Assembly (NCBI GenBank): GCA_019456255.1
Contig: VRUG01000008.1
Span: 60,743 to 114,422, forward strand
Length of the DNA stretch: 53,680 nucleotides
Reading direction: 5' to 3'
Origin: Planctomycetota bacterium
GTDB lineage: Bacteria > Planctomycetota > Phycisphaerae > Sedimentisphaerales > Anaerobacaceae
Numbering within the stretch: position 1 is the first letter of the stretch; the number at the start of each line of letters is the position of its first letter. The translations under genes were made by a program, and so were the position numbers. A model generated the notes under the pieces. That model ran no database searches. It saw nothing but the letters and a program-made list of their open reading frames with translations, and was not told the DNA's origin. Below, piece after piece: positions 1 to 9,315 of the stretch.

Positions 1-1689
1 ATTGTAACCTCACTTCTCGTTGCGTGCTGGATACTCATCATAAAAAAGCAAAAAGGATTGAAATGGGCAACTATTGTAATCGCCGCGCTAATGGCAGTGA
101 TGCTCGCCCAGCAGTTCCCAAACTGGAACAGAAAAGCACTTTCAATGGGAAGATACCATCGAGTAGAGGAGATGGCAGAAACGATTGAAGGAACCGGATG
201 GATGAACGCACTTGTCAACGGAGCCGAAATAATGGCACGCGAAAAACTTGGCAAAATCGTTTATTATGGCGACGGTATCGCAGGATTTACTACCGTAATA
301 ATGAGCATCGACAAGTTGGCGAATGTAAACTATTCACTTCTGATTAGCGGAAAAACAGACGCCTCAACAGATGGTGACATGCCCACACAAACTTTGACCG
401 CGCATATTCCTATGCTATTTCACCCAAACCCAAAGTCCGTTATGGTTCTCGGATATGCATCAGGGGTCACCGCAGGAGAAATACTAAATTATCCCGTTGA
501 TAATGTTGATATACTCGAAATCAGCAAAGAGGTCATAAAAGCAAGTGAGTTTTTCGAACCATGGAACGGTAAAGTGCTCGATGACCCAAAAACAAACCTT
601 ATCATCCAGGACGGTAGGGCACACCTACAACTTACCAATCGCAGATACGATGTCATAGTTTCGGAACCGTCAAACCCATGGATGGCAGGACTGGCAACGC
701 TATTTACACAGGACTATTTCCAGGCGGCAAAAAACAAACTAAACACAGACGGTATATTCGCACAGTTCATTCATTCATATCAGATGGACTGGAATGGCTT
801 CGCTATGGTTTGCAGAACTTTCGCGAATGTCTTTCCGAACAACGCTATGGTCAGAACCGCAATTGGCGATTTTATGATGGTCGGATTTAACGGAAAAAAA
901 GGATTTGATATCAGGACCGCATACGAAAATCTTAAATACGCAAAAAAATCCGACAATATTGTTATTCGAAACCCTAAGGTGATATTCAGCCTTATTACTT
1001 CACAGGACCTAAAGCATCTTGCAGGACCAGGAAAAATTAATTCCGACGATTGGCCTTACCTCGAATTCCAGGCGCCAAAAGCTATGCACGCCATCAGCAT
1101 TGAAGAAATAAGAGAGCAAATGCAGCCAAGAAGAACCCTAAACCAGGAAACTATGAAAATCGTAAAACAATATGCCAGCGATGTCGATGCACAAATCGAT
1201 TTGACCGAACTGGCTTTATCGGTATATGTGCCGTTTGAGGGAATTGTTAATCTTGATATCGCTACACCAAAACAGAAAAAAGAATATTACGAACTTGTCC
1301 TTAGCTACGCAGCAAAAAGAGAAATGAAATATGACTATATCTACAACGACGAATTAAGAGAAAAATGTTACGATGTCCAGATCGAGGCCGTTAAACAAAG
1401 AATTGATAAGCAAATTAACAAGGCTATCGCATATCAAACTTTGGCCGAACTCTATGCCAGAAAAAAACAGTATGACAAAGCAGAGAAGTATTGCAGGATG
1501 ACATTGAACTTTTTCCCGAATTTTGCCGAACTGTATGAGGAGTTGGCGTTCGCTCTGCACTTGCAGGGTAAGCTAAAGGATGCTATTATTTACTATGATA
1601 AAGCCCTGAAGCTGAACCCGAATCTGACACAGGCAAGAGAAAACAGAAACTTAATACTCAAAAAACTGAGCCAGACCGAAAAAAACTAA
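1..1689 (+). CDS. Spermidine synthase-like membrane protein with C-terminal TPRs, 5'-truncated
   Basis: The frame is open from the first base, so the N-terminus lies outside the window; a TTG at 58 is probably not the true start. The visible part opens with two hydrophobic stretches (TSLLVACWILII and TIVIAALMAVMLA), the end of a membrane domain. Then comes a Rossmann-type domain of the polyamine aminopropyltransferase family: a nucleotide loop (VMVLGYASGVTAGE), an acidic strand end (VDILEIS), DGRAHL, and SEPSNPW. The family's usual GGGDG loop is replaced by GYASG, so true polyamine synthesis is doubtful. The last 100 residues hold two TPR-like units (for example LAELYARKKQYDKAEKY). Membrane-fused spermidine synthase homologues are common in Planctomycetes and mostly of unknown function. 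It directly abuts the next gene, so the two are probably co-transcribed. Confidence 0.75.
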   Translation: MVTSLLVACWILIIKKQKGLKWATIVIAALMAVMLAQQFPNWNRKALSMGRYHRVEEMAETIEGTGWMNALVNGAEIMAREKLGKIVYYGDGIAGFTTVIMSIDKLANVNYSLLISGKTDASTDGDMPTQTLTAHIPMLFHPNPKSVMVLGYASGVTAGEILNYPVDNVDILEISKEVIKASEFFEPWNGKVLDDPKTNLIIQDGRAHLQLTNRRYDVIVSEPSNPWMAGLATLFTQDYFQAAKNKLNTDGIFAQFIHSYQMDWNGFAMVCRTFANVFPNNAMVRTAIGDFMMVGFNGKKGFDIRTAYENLKYAKKSDNIVIRNPKVIFSLITSQDLKHLAGPGKINSDDWPYLEFQAPKAMHAISIEEIREQMQPRRTLNQETMKIVKQYASDVDAQIDLTELALSVYVPFEGIVNLDIATPKQKKEYYELVLSYAAKREMKYDYIYNDELREKCYDVQIEAVKQRIDKQINKAIAYQTLAELYARKKQYDKAEKYCRMTLNFFPNFAELYEELAFALHLQGKLKDAIIYYDKALKLNPNLTQARENRNLILKKLSQTEKN

Positions 1690-1716
1690 ATGACCCCTAC
1701 GATACAAAAGGTGAAA

Positions 1717-4017
1717 ATGAAAAAAAGAGCGTTTACAAAAACGAAAATACTTGCACTAATAATAATCCTGCTAATCGCAGCAGCGGCGACGCATCTTCTC
1801 ACAAAACCTAAAAAAATTAAAAATGTCCTGCTCATTACGCTCGACACGACAAGGGCCGATCACATGAGCTGCTATGGTTTCCCGAAAAACACCACACCTA
1901 ATATCGATGCTATTGCTGCTGAAGGGATACTTTTTGAAAATGCTGTCTCGCCAATACCACTGACACTGCCGGCGCATAGCTCAATCTTCACTGGTACTTA
2001 TCCACCATACCATAAGGTGCACGACAATCTTAATTATCGACTGGACGAAACAAACATCACGCTTGCTGAAATTTTAAAAGAAAAAGGTTTCACTACCGCG
2101 GCAATAATAAGTGCTTTTGTGCTATATCCACAGTTTGGTATCGCACAGGGCTTTGAGAGCTTTAATAATAAATTTGAAAAAGCGATTGACGCAAGAACTG
2201 ACATAGAAAGAAAAGGTGACGAAACCAGTCGATTGGCATGTCAATTCCTGGAAAAAAATAAAGATAAACCATTTTTCCTTTTCCTGCATTACTTCGACCC
2301 GCATACAAAATATGACCCACCAGAACCATTTGCTTCACAATATCCAGATGACCTTTACAGCGGAGAAATCGCTTTCACCGACTATTGCATTAAACAGGTG
2401 ATTCAAAAACTAAAAAACCTTGACCTTTATGATTCGACTATGATTATTATTGTTGGAGACCACGGGGAAGGGTTGGGCGAGCACAATGAAAGCGAACACT
2501 CGTATTATATTTATCAATCAACACTTAAAGTGCCGCTGATTATGCGGATCCCAACAGTGAAGGCCGCGAAAAAAATTGAAAATGTGGTTAGTGTCGTTGA
2601 TATTCTACCAACAATACTTGCTTATTTCGATATTGATATACCTACGCATGTACAAGGTAGGGATCTCTCGATTTTAATAAACACTGACCAGAAAGATTTA
2701 AAATACCAGTATGTCTTTGCAGAATCACTAATGCCGACTAAATATGAATGCAACCCTTTATTTGCTTTGATTGGAAAAAAATGGAAATACATCGATACTA
2801 CAAGACCTGAATTATATGACTTGATAAATGACCATGGCGAACTGAATAATCTCGCAAAAAAGGAAAATAAAAGAGCCAAAATGATGCAGGGACAATTGCG
2901 ACAACTTATGAGCGAAATTGTCGGAGGAATCGCCAACGGAAAACTTGAACTTGATGAACAAAGCAGGAAACGATTGGAAAGTTTGGGTTATGTGGGCGGT
3001 GATATCGTCGATGATGTTTTTGAGTTTGATAAAAACAAAAAAGACCCCAAGGATATGATTGATTATTCAGAAGCACTTCAAAAAACAACGCTTTTGATAT
3101 ATCAAAAAAATTATGACCGGGCATTTGATTTGTGCCACGAGATGCTCGAAAAATGGCCAGAGGTTGCAGCTACATATTTTACATTACTTCGAATCTCACA
3201 TACTGCTAATAGAATGGAAAAGGTTCTTGAGTATGGAAATAAATACCTTTCACGTATGGAGGGAAAAGTTGATCTTACTCAAGAGGCCTCGGGGCTAAGT
3301 CCTACTAAAAATTTGGCAAAAACCAGGGAAATGATGGGCGAAGCCGCATACAAATTAAAAAAAATTGACTTGGCCATAAAACATTGGCAACAGGCTTTGA
3401 AAATTAAACCAAGGTGGCCTGAGATGTACAATAATATGGGAATTGCTTATTTTAACAAAAATGACTGGGATAAAGCTGTTCTTTATTGGAATGAGGCTAT
3501 TAAACTAAGACCAGATTGGAATGAAATAAAAAAATATATTGATTTGGCCAAAAAAAGTAAAAAGCAGCAACAATTGATACAGCAATACGAAAAAACTGTA
3601 GAGCTAAAGCCGGATGACATAGAAACACATATTAAACTTGGGCAAATCTATTACAAAAATAATGATTGGAAAAATGCCGAAAAACACTGGACAGAAGTTG
3701 TCAATCTGGATCAAAATAGATACCAAATATTTAATAATCTGGCCTGGATTTTAGCTGCTGATAAAGATGGGAAAGTATATGACCCGAAAAAAGCAATCCA
3801 ATTTGCAAAACAGGCTTGCGAGTTGACTAAATATGAACGACCAGACATGCTTGATACACTCGGAGTCGCATACGCCGCTGACGGAAAATTTGATGACGCT
3901 ATTAAAACCGCAGAGAAAGCACTGAAAATTGCCATCCAGAAAAAGCAGGAAGATATAGCTCAGGAGATAAGAAACCACCTCGAATTATATCACGCCAATA
4001 AGCCTTATAATAAATAA
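1717..4017 (+). CDS. Sulfatase-like (alkaline phosphatase superfamily) protein with C-terminal TPR domain
   Basis: I chose the ATG preceded by AAAGGTG, which gives a classic basic plus hydrophobic signal anchor (KILALIIILLIAAAATHLL); an in-frame ATG at 1690, directly after the previous stop, is the alternative. The catalytic domain shows the metal-binding strand LLITLDTTRAD, the nucleophile segment PLTLPAHSS, and GDHGEGLGEH. Sulfatases carry C/S-x-P-S-R at the nucleophile position, matured to formylglycine. Here it reads T-L-P-A-H, with Thr at the nucleophile position, as in phosphoethanolamine or glycerophosphate transferases of the same superfamily. It is therefore probably a phospho- or other ester hydrolase/transferase, not a classical sulfatase. 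Roughly the last 300 residues are TPR repeats (for example MYNNMGIAYFNKNDWDKAV). It is likely anchored in the inner membrane facing the periplasm. Confidence 0.85.
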   Translation: MKKRAFTKTKILALIIILLIAAAATHLLTKPKKIKNVLLITLDTTRADHMSCYGFPKNTTPNIDAIAAEGILFENAVSPIPLTLPAHSSIFTGTYPPYHKVHDNLNYRLDETNITLAEILKEKGFTTAAIISAFVLYPQFGIAQGFESFNNKFEKAIDARTDIERKGDETSRLACQFLEKNKDKPFFLFLHYFDPHTKYDPPEPFASQYPDDLYSGEIAFTDYCIKQVIQKLKNLDLYDSTMIIIVGDHGEGLGEHNESEHSYYIYQSTLKVPLIMRIPTVKAAKKIENVVSVVDILPTILAYFDIDIPTHVQGRDLSILINTDQKDLKYQYVFAESLMPTKYECNPLFALIGKKWKYIDTTRPELYDLINDHGELNNLAKKENKRAKMMQGQLRQLMSEIVGGIANGKLELDEQSRKRLESLGYVGGDIVDDVFEFDKNKKDPKDMIDYSEALQKTTLLIYQKNYDRAFDLCHEMLEKWPEVAATYFTLLRISHTANRMEKVLEYGNKYLSRMEGKVDLTQEASGLSPTKNLAKTREMMGEAAYKLKKIDLAIKHWQQALKIKPRWPEMYNNMGIAYFNKNDWDKAVLYWNEAIKLRPDWNEIKKYIDLAKKSKKQQQLIQQYEKTVELKPDDIETHIKLGQIYYKNNDWKNAEKHWTEVVNLDQNRYQIFNNLAWILAADKDGKVYDPKKAIQFAKQACELTKYERPDMLDTLGVAYAADGKFDDAIKTAEKALKIAIQKKQEDIAQEIRNHLELYHANKPYNK

Positions 4018-4045
4018 GCCAAATATGTTATAATGACCAAACAGT

Positions 4046-5518
4046 ATGAATAAAAAGAATATTACAAAACTATTAAATAGAAGGCAGGTTTTAAAGTACG
4101 GCTTGTATGGCTCAATCGCTGCTGCTGCACCGGCCTTATGGACTACAGGATGTGCAAAATTCAAACCACAAAAAAAACCAAACGTACTTCTTATACTACT
4201 CGACACCGCAAGAGCCGATAAGTTCTCTTCCATGGGGTACAAACGAAACACCTCGCCGAATATAGATGCGTTCTTTGCCCAAGGCACCATCTTCCAAAAA
4301 GCATATTCAACTGCATGTTGGACACTGCCCGCACATGGTTCACTTTTTACAGGACTTTACCCAATTGAGTCAGGGGCAAATTCTGAAACACTGCATCTGC
4401 CGCAAACACACAAAACTTTAGCCCAAGCTATGACAAATGCTGGATATGACACTACCGCTTTTATCTGCAACTCATGGGTCAGTGCCGAAAGAGGATTTGC
4501 AAGAGGATTTAATGAATATAATGAAATGTGGAGAGAGTCGCAAAGAATTGGAACAAAAACTAACGCAGAAGAGGCGGCTGTGACAAAAACAGTCCAATGG
4601 CTCGAAAAAAGAAAAAATATTAAAAACCCTTTCTTTCTGTTTATGAATCTAAATGGCATCCATTTGCCCTACCGAGCAAAAAAACCTTTTCTTTCACAGT
4701 TCTTAAAAAATAAATATAATAACAAAGAAATCAATCGCATAGCTTCTATCACCGCTATGTGGCCTTATCTGGCAGGAAAATATAAATTATCAAAAAAAGA
4801 TTTTCAGATAATGAACGACCTCTACGACGCCGAAGTTGTATTTACCGACTATCTCGTCAAGCAGGTTTTTGACCAGCTAACCAGCATGGGAATTCTCGAT
4901 GACACTCTTGTTATACTCACTTCCGACCACGGTGAAAACCTCGGCGAACACGGACGTATCGACCACAACCTTAGCATGCATGAAACAACATTACATATAC
5001 CACTGATGATGAGATATCCGAACAGATTCAAACCAGCCACCAGAGACGACGACCTCGTCAGCATACTCGATATCGCACCAACAATATTGGATATTTGCGG
5101 CGTCAATAAAGAAATGCAAAATTTGAATATCGAAAAAACGAGTCTGGTCAGTCAAAACAGGGACGCAAGAGTGTTTATTATTGCCAGCAACGAAAAACCA
5201 AGAGCCGGTATCGCACTTATGAAACAACAGTATCCGCAATTCGATACAAAAACTATTGATTACAGATTAAGGACCATCAGAACAAAACTTCATAAGCTTA
5301 TTTGGACCGTTGACAAGGACATGCAATTGTTCGACCTCAAAAATGACCCGCGCGAATTGAAAAATCTCGCAAACTCGCAACCCGAAATTAAAAACAAACT
5401 CCACAAAATACTCGTTAGCTGGCTAAAACAAACTTCTTCTGCAGCCGGAACGGCATACTTCAAAGGACAGGACGAGGAAAGCCTGAAATTGCTACGCTCC
5501 TTGGGATATATAAAATGA
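4046..5518 (+). CDS. Tat-exported sulfatase-like lipoprotein
   Basis: This is a second alkaline-phosphatase-superfamily protein, without TPRs. The N-terminus carries a twin-arginine motif (NRRQVLKYG, R12-R13), a hydrophobic stretch and a lipobox ending TTGC (C36), so export as a folded lipoprotein by Tat is predicted. Core motifs are VLLILLDTARAD, the nucleophile segment CWTLPAHGS (T93) and SDHGENLGEHG. As in its upstream neighbour, Cys-x-Pro-x-Arg is replaced by T-L-P-A-H, so the formylglycine route does not apply. The shared change suggests related chemistry on an unknown substrate. It follows the TPR paralogue after 28 bases, and its stop overlaps the next start (ATGA). Confidence 0.85.
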   Translation: MNKKNITKLLNRRQVLKYGLYGSIAAAAPALWTTGCAKFKPQKKPNVLLILLDTARADKFSSMGYKRNTSPNIDAFFAQGTIFQKAYSTACWTLPAHGSLFTGLYPIESGANSETLHLPQTHKTLAQAMTNAGYDTTAFICNSWVSAERGFARGFNEYNEMWRESQRIGTKTNAEEAAVTKTVQWLEKRKNIKNPFFLFMNLNGIHLPYRAKKPFLSQFLKNKYNNKEINRIASITAMWPYLAGKYKLSKKDFQIMNDLYDAEVVFTDYLVKQVFDQLTSMGILDDTLVILTSDHGENLGEHGRIDHNLSMHETTLHIPLMMRYPNRFKPATRDDDLVSILDIAPTILDICGVNKEMQNLNIEKTSLVSQNRDARVFIIASNEKPRAGIALMKQQYPQFDTKTIDYRLRTIRTKLHKLIWTVDKDMQLFDLKNDPRELKNLANSQPEIKNKLHKILVSWLKQTSSAAGTAYFKGQDEESLKLLRSLGYIK

Positions 5519-6081
5519 AAAAAATATTTATAATTGCCATTCTAAGCTGCGTGATACTGTTATTCTTTGGATGCCAGCAGCAACAAAATGACAAAACTAA
5601 AAATGAAAAAATGCAAAATAGGCTCGACAGTAATGAATTCCCCGACTACCTCGTTGGGACATGGCAGCCTATACCTGAAAATAAAAATAGATGGATATTT
5701 ACATTTGAACCGGATGGGACGATATCAAAATTCAGGCATTTTATCGGTATGGAAATTGCCGCAGGGGAAAGCTCCATTGTAGAGACGGGCCCTACGGGGG
5801 CAAAAGCTGTTTACAATATGGGACCATGCACCGCTGAGTATAATAAACAAATACGTGAATTAACCGTGACAGTCATCATGGAAGGTTATATGTATGAATT
5901 TCCAAATGGTTCTATGGAAGGAAACATGAATGATTACCTGATTGGTAATGTTTCAAAAGATGGTTCAACATGGGAAGCCAATTGGGTCAACCATACACAA
6001 ATCTATGGCTCCGAGACGACTGAACCTAAAGAGATGCTAAAAACGTTGACATTTAAAAAAATTGAAGAACCAACGCCCTAA
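5515..6081 (+). CDS. Predicted lipoprotein, lipocalin-like size
   Basis: The product has 188 residues with a lysine start, a hydrophobic core and the lipobox LLFFGC, so it should be lipidated and periplasmic. The mature part has alternating beta-type patterns (WIFTFEPDGTISKF, TWEANWVNH) that would suit a small beta-barrel, but I recognise no family. Translational coupling to the preceding sulfatase-like gene by a 4-base ATGA overlap says it belongs to the same operon. Function is unknown. Confidence 0.75.
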   Translation: MKKIFIIAILSCVILLFFGCQQQQNDKTKNEKMQNRLDSNEFPDYLVGTWQPIPENKNRWIFTFEPDGTISKFRHFIGMEIAAGESSIVETGPTGAKAVYNMGPCTAEYNKQIRELTVTVIMEGYMYEFPNGSMEGNMNDYLIGNVSKDGSTWEANWVNHTQIYGSETTEPKEMLKTLTFKKIEEPTP

Positions 6082-6485
6082 AAGATTTTTTCCTCAAGGT
6101 CAAAGCCGGTTGCGCACAAGGCCGGAACCGAATTATTAGCACCGCCATTAGTGCACAACGAACCAGCGAACAGATGATAATTGCCAATAACAAAGAAATC
6201 ATCGCTGCCATCACCCGGACTATCCATGTCGGCTATAGAACTTTCTATGCAATCATAACGTAAAGCGCATCGATATAGGTCATCTTCTGTCCCGACGACA
6301 TTGAACTGCTCAACAAAAACAGGGGCAGGGCTTTAGAACAAAAATTTTATAGGACTACAAAAAATATGCAAGACAGACCTCGTTAAAGCCGATTCTTTAG
6401 TAGGTAAGATAAGTCACCAGATTGACCGAAATTCCCGATAATAGTAATACCAGCTTGTAAAAATAAATTGTTGTCATTATGAGGT
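6078..6485 (-). pseudogene. Decayed C-terminus of a parallel beta-helix surface protein
   Basis: The 409-base gap before the metallo-beta-lactamase gene is not empty. On the minus strand an 84-codon stretch without a start (6332 down to a stop at 6078) contains GNYHLFAGSLC, NGGANNSVP and GFDLEEKIF. This is the pattern of the choice-of-anchor repeat found near the C-terminus of planctomycete beta-helix proteins (typically ..DYHL..GSPC.DAG.N..VP..D.DG..R). Upstream, in another frame (6485 to 6383), it continues as LQAGITIIGNFGQSGDLSYLL and then hits a stop. Two frames, no start codon and a stop in between point to a truncated, frameshifted remnant. The family assignment is by pattern only. Confidence 0.45.
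6422..6450 (+). promoter_or_regulatory. Possible sigma70-type promoter for the beta-CASP gene
   Basis: TTGACC, a 17-base spacer, then TAATAC. This would start transcription about 35 bases before the ATG. The -10 match is only moderate. Confidence 0.35.
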
Positions 6486-6490
6486 AGAAT

Positions 6491-7906
6491 ATGAAAATAA
6501 GTCTAAGTTTCCTCGGCGCTGTACAAAACATCACCGGTTCAAGACATCTGCTAAAAGTCGACGGCACCTCAATACTTGTCGATTGCGGACTATATCAGGA
6601 AAGACAGTTCAAGGACAGAAACTGGGACCCGTTCCCAATAAATCCCGAAACCATAGATGCTGTATTTTTGACGCATGCACATCTCGACCATTGCGGACTA
6701 CTGCCCAAACTTGTCAAAGAAGGGTTTAAAGGAAAAATATACTGCACACAAGCTACCGCAGAAATCGCACAGATTATTTTATTCGATGCCGCACACATAC
6801 AGGAAGAAGACGCAGAACACAAAAAGAGAAGGCACAAAAAAAAGGGACACAAACCGCCAAGAGAAGTAAAACCTCTCTATACTACTGAAGATGTACAACA
6901 ATGCCTGCCGCTATTTGAAACCGTAGAATATAGAAAATCCATAACAATCTCAGATACCGTCGAAACAACTTTTTACGATGCCGGACACGTACTCGGCTCC
7001 GCAATTATAAGAGTAAAAGTTAGAAAAAGCGGACAGGAAAGAATAATCATCTTCTCAGGCGACATCGGAAGACCAGGCAGGCCTATCGTCTGTGACCCAA
7101 CCGTCTTCGACACCGCTGACTATGTTATCATCGAATCAACTTACGGTGACAGACTCCACAAGGAAGTTGTAGACATAAAAACAAACATCGCACAGGTTAT
7201 TAACGACACCATAAAAGCAGGCGGAAACATCATCGTACCAAGCTTTGCACTCGAACGCTCACAGGAAATGCTCTATTACCTCAATAAATTATTACAGGAT
7301 AATGACATACCACACTTCAAAATATTCCTCGATAGCCCAATGGCTTCGAAAATTACAAAAATTTTCAAACAGCACGCAGAACTCTTCGACCCGGAAATGA
7401 CAGAATTTGTTAATAGCCACCATTCACCTTTCAAACTCGCGGATCTTCAACTCGCCGGAAAAGCTGAACAATCAAAAGCTATAAACAACATAAACGAACC
7501 GGTCATGATTATTGCAGGCTCTGGTATGTGTACCGGAGGAAGAGTTAAATATCACCTCATTAATAATATCACTAATCCAAAGAACACTGTTATGTTCATC
7601 GGATACCAGGCCATAGGAACTCTCGGAAGACTTATCACTGATGGCGCAAAAAAAATCAGAATCCTCGGAGAACAATATAAAGTAAAAGCAAAAATCGTTA
7701 GAATACACGGATTCTCTTCACATGCCGACCAGCAGGAATTATTCAACTGGCTAAACGAACTAAAAACTCCACCAAAAGAAGTCTTCGTCGTGCACGGAGA
7801 AAAAAACAGTTCTGAGGCATTCGCCGAATTCATAAAACGAAAAACCGGATGGAATGTCACTGTACCGGAATTTGAGCAGGAAATCACCGTAGAGGAAATA
7901 AATTAG
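6491..7906 (+). CDS. Metallo-beta-lactamase fold beta-CASP exonuclease-like protein
   Basis: The 471-residue protein has the zinc-binding HxHxDH motif (HAHLDHCG, H62-H64-D66-H67), a second ligand region (DAGHVLGSA), and the further MBL strand FSGDIGRPG. The beta-CASP cap follows (VPSFALERSQEML, GSGMCTGGR) and then the closing RMMBL part (GFSSHADQQEL, VVHGEK). This is the domain order of the CPSF73/Ysh1-like family found in bacteria and archaea, which act as RNA endo/exonucleases in the cytoplasm. The start is supported by GAGGTAG just upstream. It appears monocistronic and is followed by tandem repeats. The exact substrate is not predictable. Confidence 0.92.
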   Translation: MKISLSFLGAVQNITGSRHLLKVDGTSILVDCGLYQERQFKDRNWDPFPINPETIDAVFLTHAHLDHCGLLPKLVKEGFKGKIYCTQATAEIAQIILFDAAHIQEEDAEHKKRRHKKKGHKPPREVKPLYTTEDVQQCLPLFETVEYRKSITISDTVETTFYDAGHVLGSAIIRVKVRKSGQERIIIFSGDIGRPGRPIVCDPTVFDTADYVIIESTYGDRLHKEVVDIKTNIAQVINDTIKAGGNIIVPSFALERSQEMLYYLNKLLQDNDIPHFKIFLDSPMASKITKIFKQHAELFDPEMTEFVNSHHSPFKLADLQLAGKAEQSKAINNINEPVMIIAGSGMCTGGRVKYHLINNITNPKNTVMFIGYQAIGTLGRLITDGAKKIRILGEQYKVKAKIVRIHGFSSHADQQELFNWLNELKTPPKEVFVVHGEKNSSEAFAEFIKRKTGWNVTVPEFEQEITVEEIN

Positions 7907-7910
7907 ACTT

Positions 7911-8235
7911 TGCAATAGTCGTGGCGACGCAGAAGGGTGATTTTTAGCTAACCTGACGTTCGTAGAATAAATAGTAAATAGACAATAGCAAATAGTAAAT
8001 ATGGCTAACCATTGCAAAATGACAACTGTGATTTTTAGATTGTGCAATAGTTGTGGCGATGCAGAAGGGTGATTTTTAGCTAACCTGACGTTCGTAGAAT
8101 AAATAGTAAATAGACAATAGCAAATAGTAAATATGGCTAACCATTGCAAAATGACAACTGTGATTTTTAGATTGTGCAATAGTTGTGGCGATGCAGAAGG
8201 GTGATTTTTAGCTAACCTGACGTTCGTAGAGTAAA
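7911..8235. repeat. 132-bp tandem repeat, about 2.4 copies
   Basis: Two near-identical 132-base units start at 7911 and 8043, and a partial third starts at 8175; each begins TGCAATAGT and contains GCTAACCTGACGTTCGTAG. Copies differ by a few transitions. The units include short runs of the same TAAATAG heptamer that dominates the following block. A long minus-strand frame runs through the repeats but is only a by-product of the periodicity. Confidence 0.9.
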
Positions 8236-8340
8236 TAGTAAATAGTAAATAGTAAATAGTAAATAGTAAATAGTAAATAGCAAATAGTAAATAGTAAATA
8301 GTAAATAGTAAATAGCAAATAGTAAATAGCAAATAGTAAA
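8236..8340. repeat. Heptanucleotide (TAAATAG)n microsatellite
   Basis: About 15 head-to-tail copies of TAAATAG, some with TAAATAG changed to CAAATAG, reach right up to the stop codon of the dihydrouridine synthase gene. The array is a candidate for length variation by slippage. Confidence 0.9.
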
Positions 8341-9315
8341 TTACAAGCAATACCACCGCTTTATCGCCGCTGAAAGCTCTTCCCCATTTTCAGCCTCCAG
8401 CATACTCGCCTGAACACGCTTACGCTCCACGTGACGTCGGCAGTAATGAACCAGAAATTTCCGCATATACCGAACCGCCTTCCCATCGTCATAAAGCTCA
8501 CTAACCAACTCGAAATGCCGCAATATCACCTCTCCCTGCTCAGTAATACTCGGCTCGCCGCACTTCTCCCCGCCTTCCAATATCGACCGTAACTCACGAA
8601 ATATCCACGGATTACCAATCGCTCCCCGCGCTATCAAAACCCCGTCAACACCGCTGTCACTCAATGCCTTAGCCGCCGACTCTGCATCTAACAAATCACC
8701 GCTGCCGATTATCGTCGTACCTCCAAGCCTCTCCTTCGCCTCGGTCAATATCGCCCAGTCACTCGCATCTCGAAAACGCTGCTTAACATATCTGCCGTGA
8801 ATCGCTATTGCGTCAATACCCTCAGCAGACAAACACTCAGCTATCTCCCAAAAATTCTCCCGCGATTCTGCGCTTCCGTCATAACCGATTCGCAGCTTAG
8901 CTGTCACCGGACACTTCACCGCCGCTCGAACACTTCTGTAAATCTCAAGCGCTTTCTCAGGCTCATTTATCAAATAACCCCCGCGCCCCCGAGCCAATAC
9001 CTTCGGCGCAGGACACGCAAAATTCAAATCTATCAAATCATAACCGGCCCCCTCCAAACACTTCGCGCCCGCCGCCATAACCTCCGGCTCTCTACCCAAT
9101 ATCTGAGCGCCTATCGGATGCTCGTCTTCCCGAGGAATAAATATATCCTTTTTCAAAACCTTAACATTCGCCGCACTCTTAGCAAGCATCACACCCAAAA
9201 ATGTCAACGGCGCACCGAAGTCACGAGCCAATCTGCGCATCGCATAGTCACTATAACCGCTCAACGGGGCCTGCAGAAAGGGAACCGATAATTCGATGGA
9301 ACCTATCTTAAGCAT
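8341..9315 (-). CDS. tRNA-dihydrouridine synthase family protein
   Basis: This is a TIM-barrel flavoenzyme that reduces specific uridines in tRNA using FMN and NADPH. Visible features: the N-terminal FLQAPLSGYSDYAMR strand-loop, QILGREPEVM, the catalytic-cysteine loop DLNFACPAPKV (C101), the FMN-contacting AKLRIGYD, GIDAIAIHGR, and the C-terminal GVLIARGAIGNPW, all typical of the DusB/NifR3 group. The 324-residue length is normal. Its start overlaps the 3' end of tatC by 8 bases, so it is the third gene of the tatA-tatC operon. The stop codon touches the heptamer array. Confidence 0.9.
   Translation of the reverse strand: MLKIGSIELSVPFLQAPLSGYSDYAMRRLARDFGAPLTFLGVMLAKSAANVKVLKKDIFIPREDEHPIGAQILGREPEVMAAGAKCLEGAGYDLIDLNFACPAPKVLARGRGGYLINEPEKALEIYRSVRAAVKCPVTAKLRIGYDGSAESRENFWEIAECLSAEGIDAIAIHGRYVKQRFRDASDWAILTEAKERLGGTTIIGSGDLLDAESAAKALSDSGVDGVLIARGAIGNPWIFRELRSILEGGEKCGEPSITEQGEVILRHFELVSELYDDGKAVRYMRKFLVHYCRRHVERKRVQASMLEAENGEELSAAIKRWYCL

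Noticed and set aside
7911..8340. Possible CRISPR array
   Set aside because: Units are contiguous tandem repeats of 132 or 7 bases without unique spacers, and no cas gene is present.
7760..8356. 198-codon minus-strand frame rich in LLFTIYY repeats
   Set aside because: It is opened by the 7-bp and 132-bp repeats, which contain no stop in that frame, and it overlaps the end of the beta-CASP gene.
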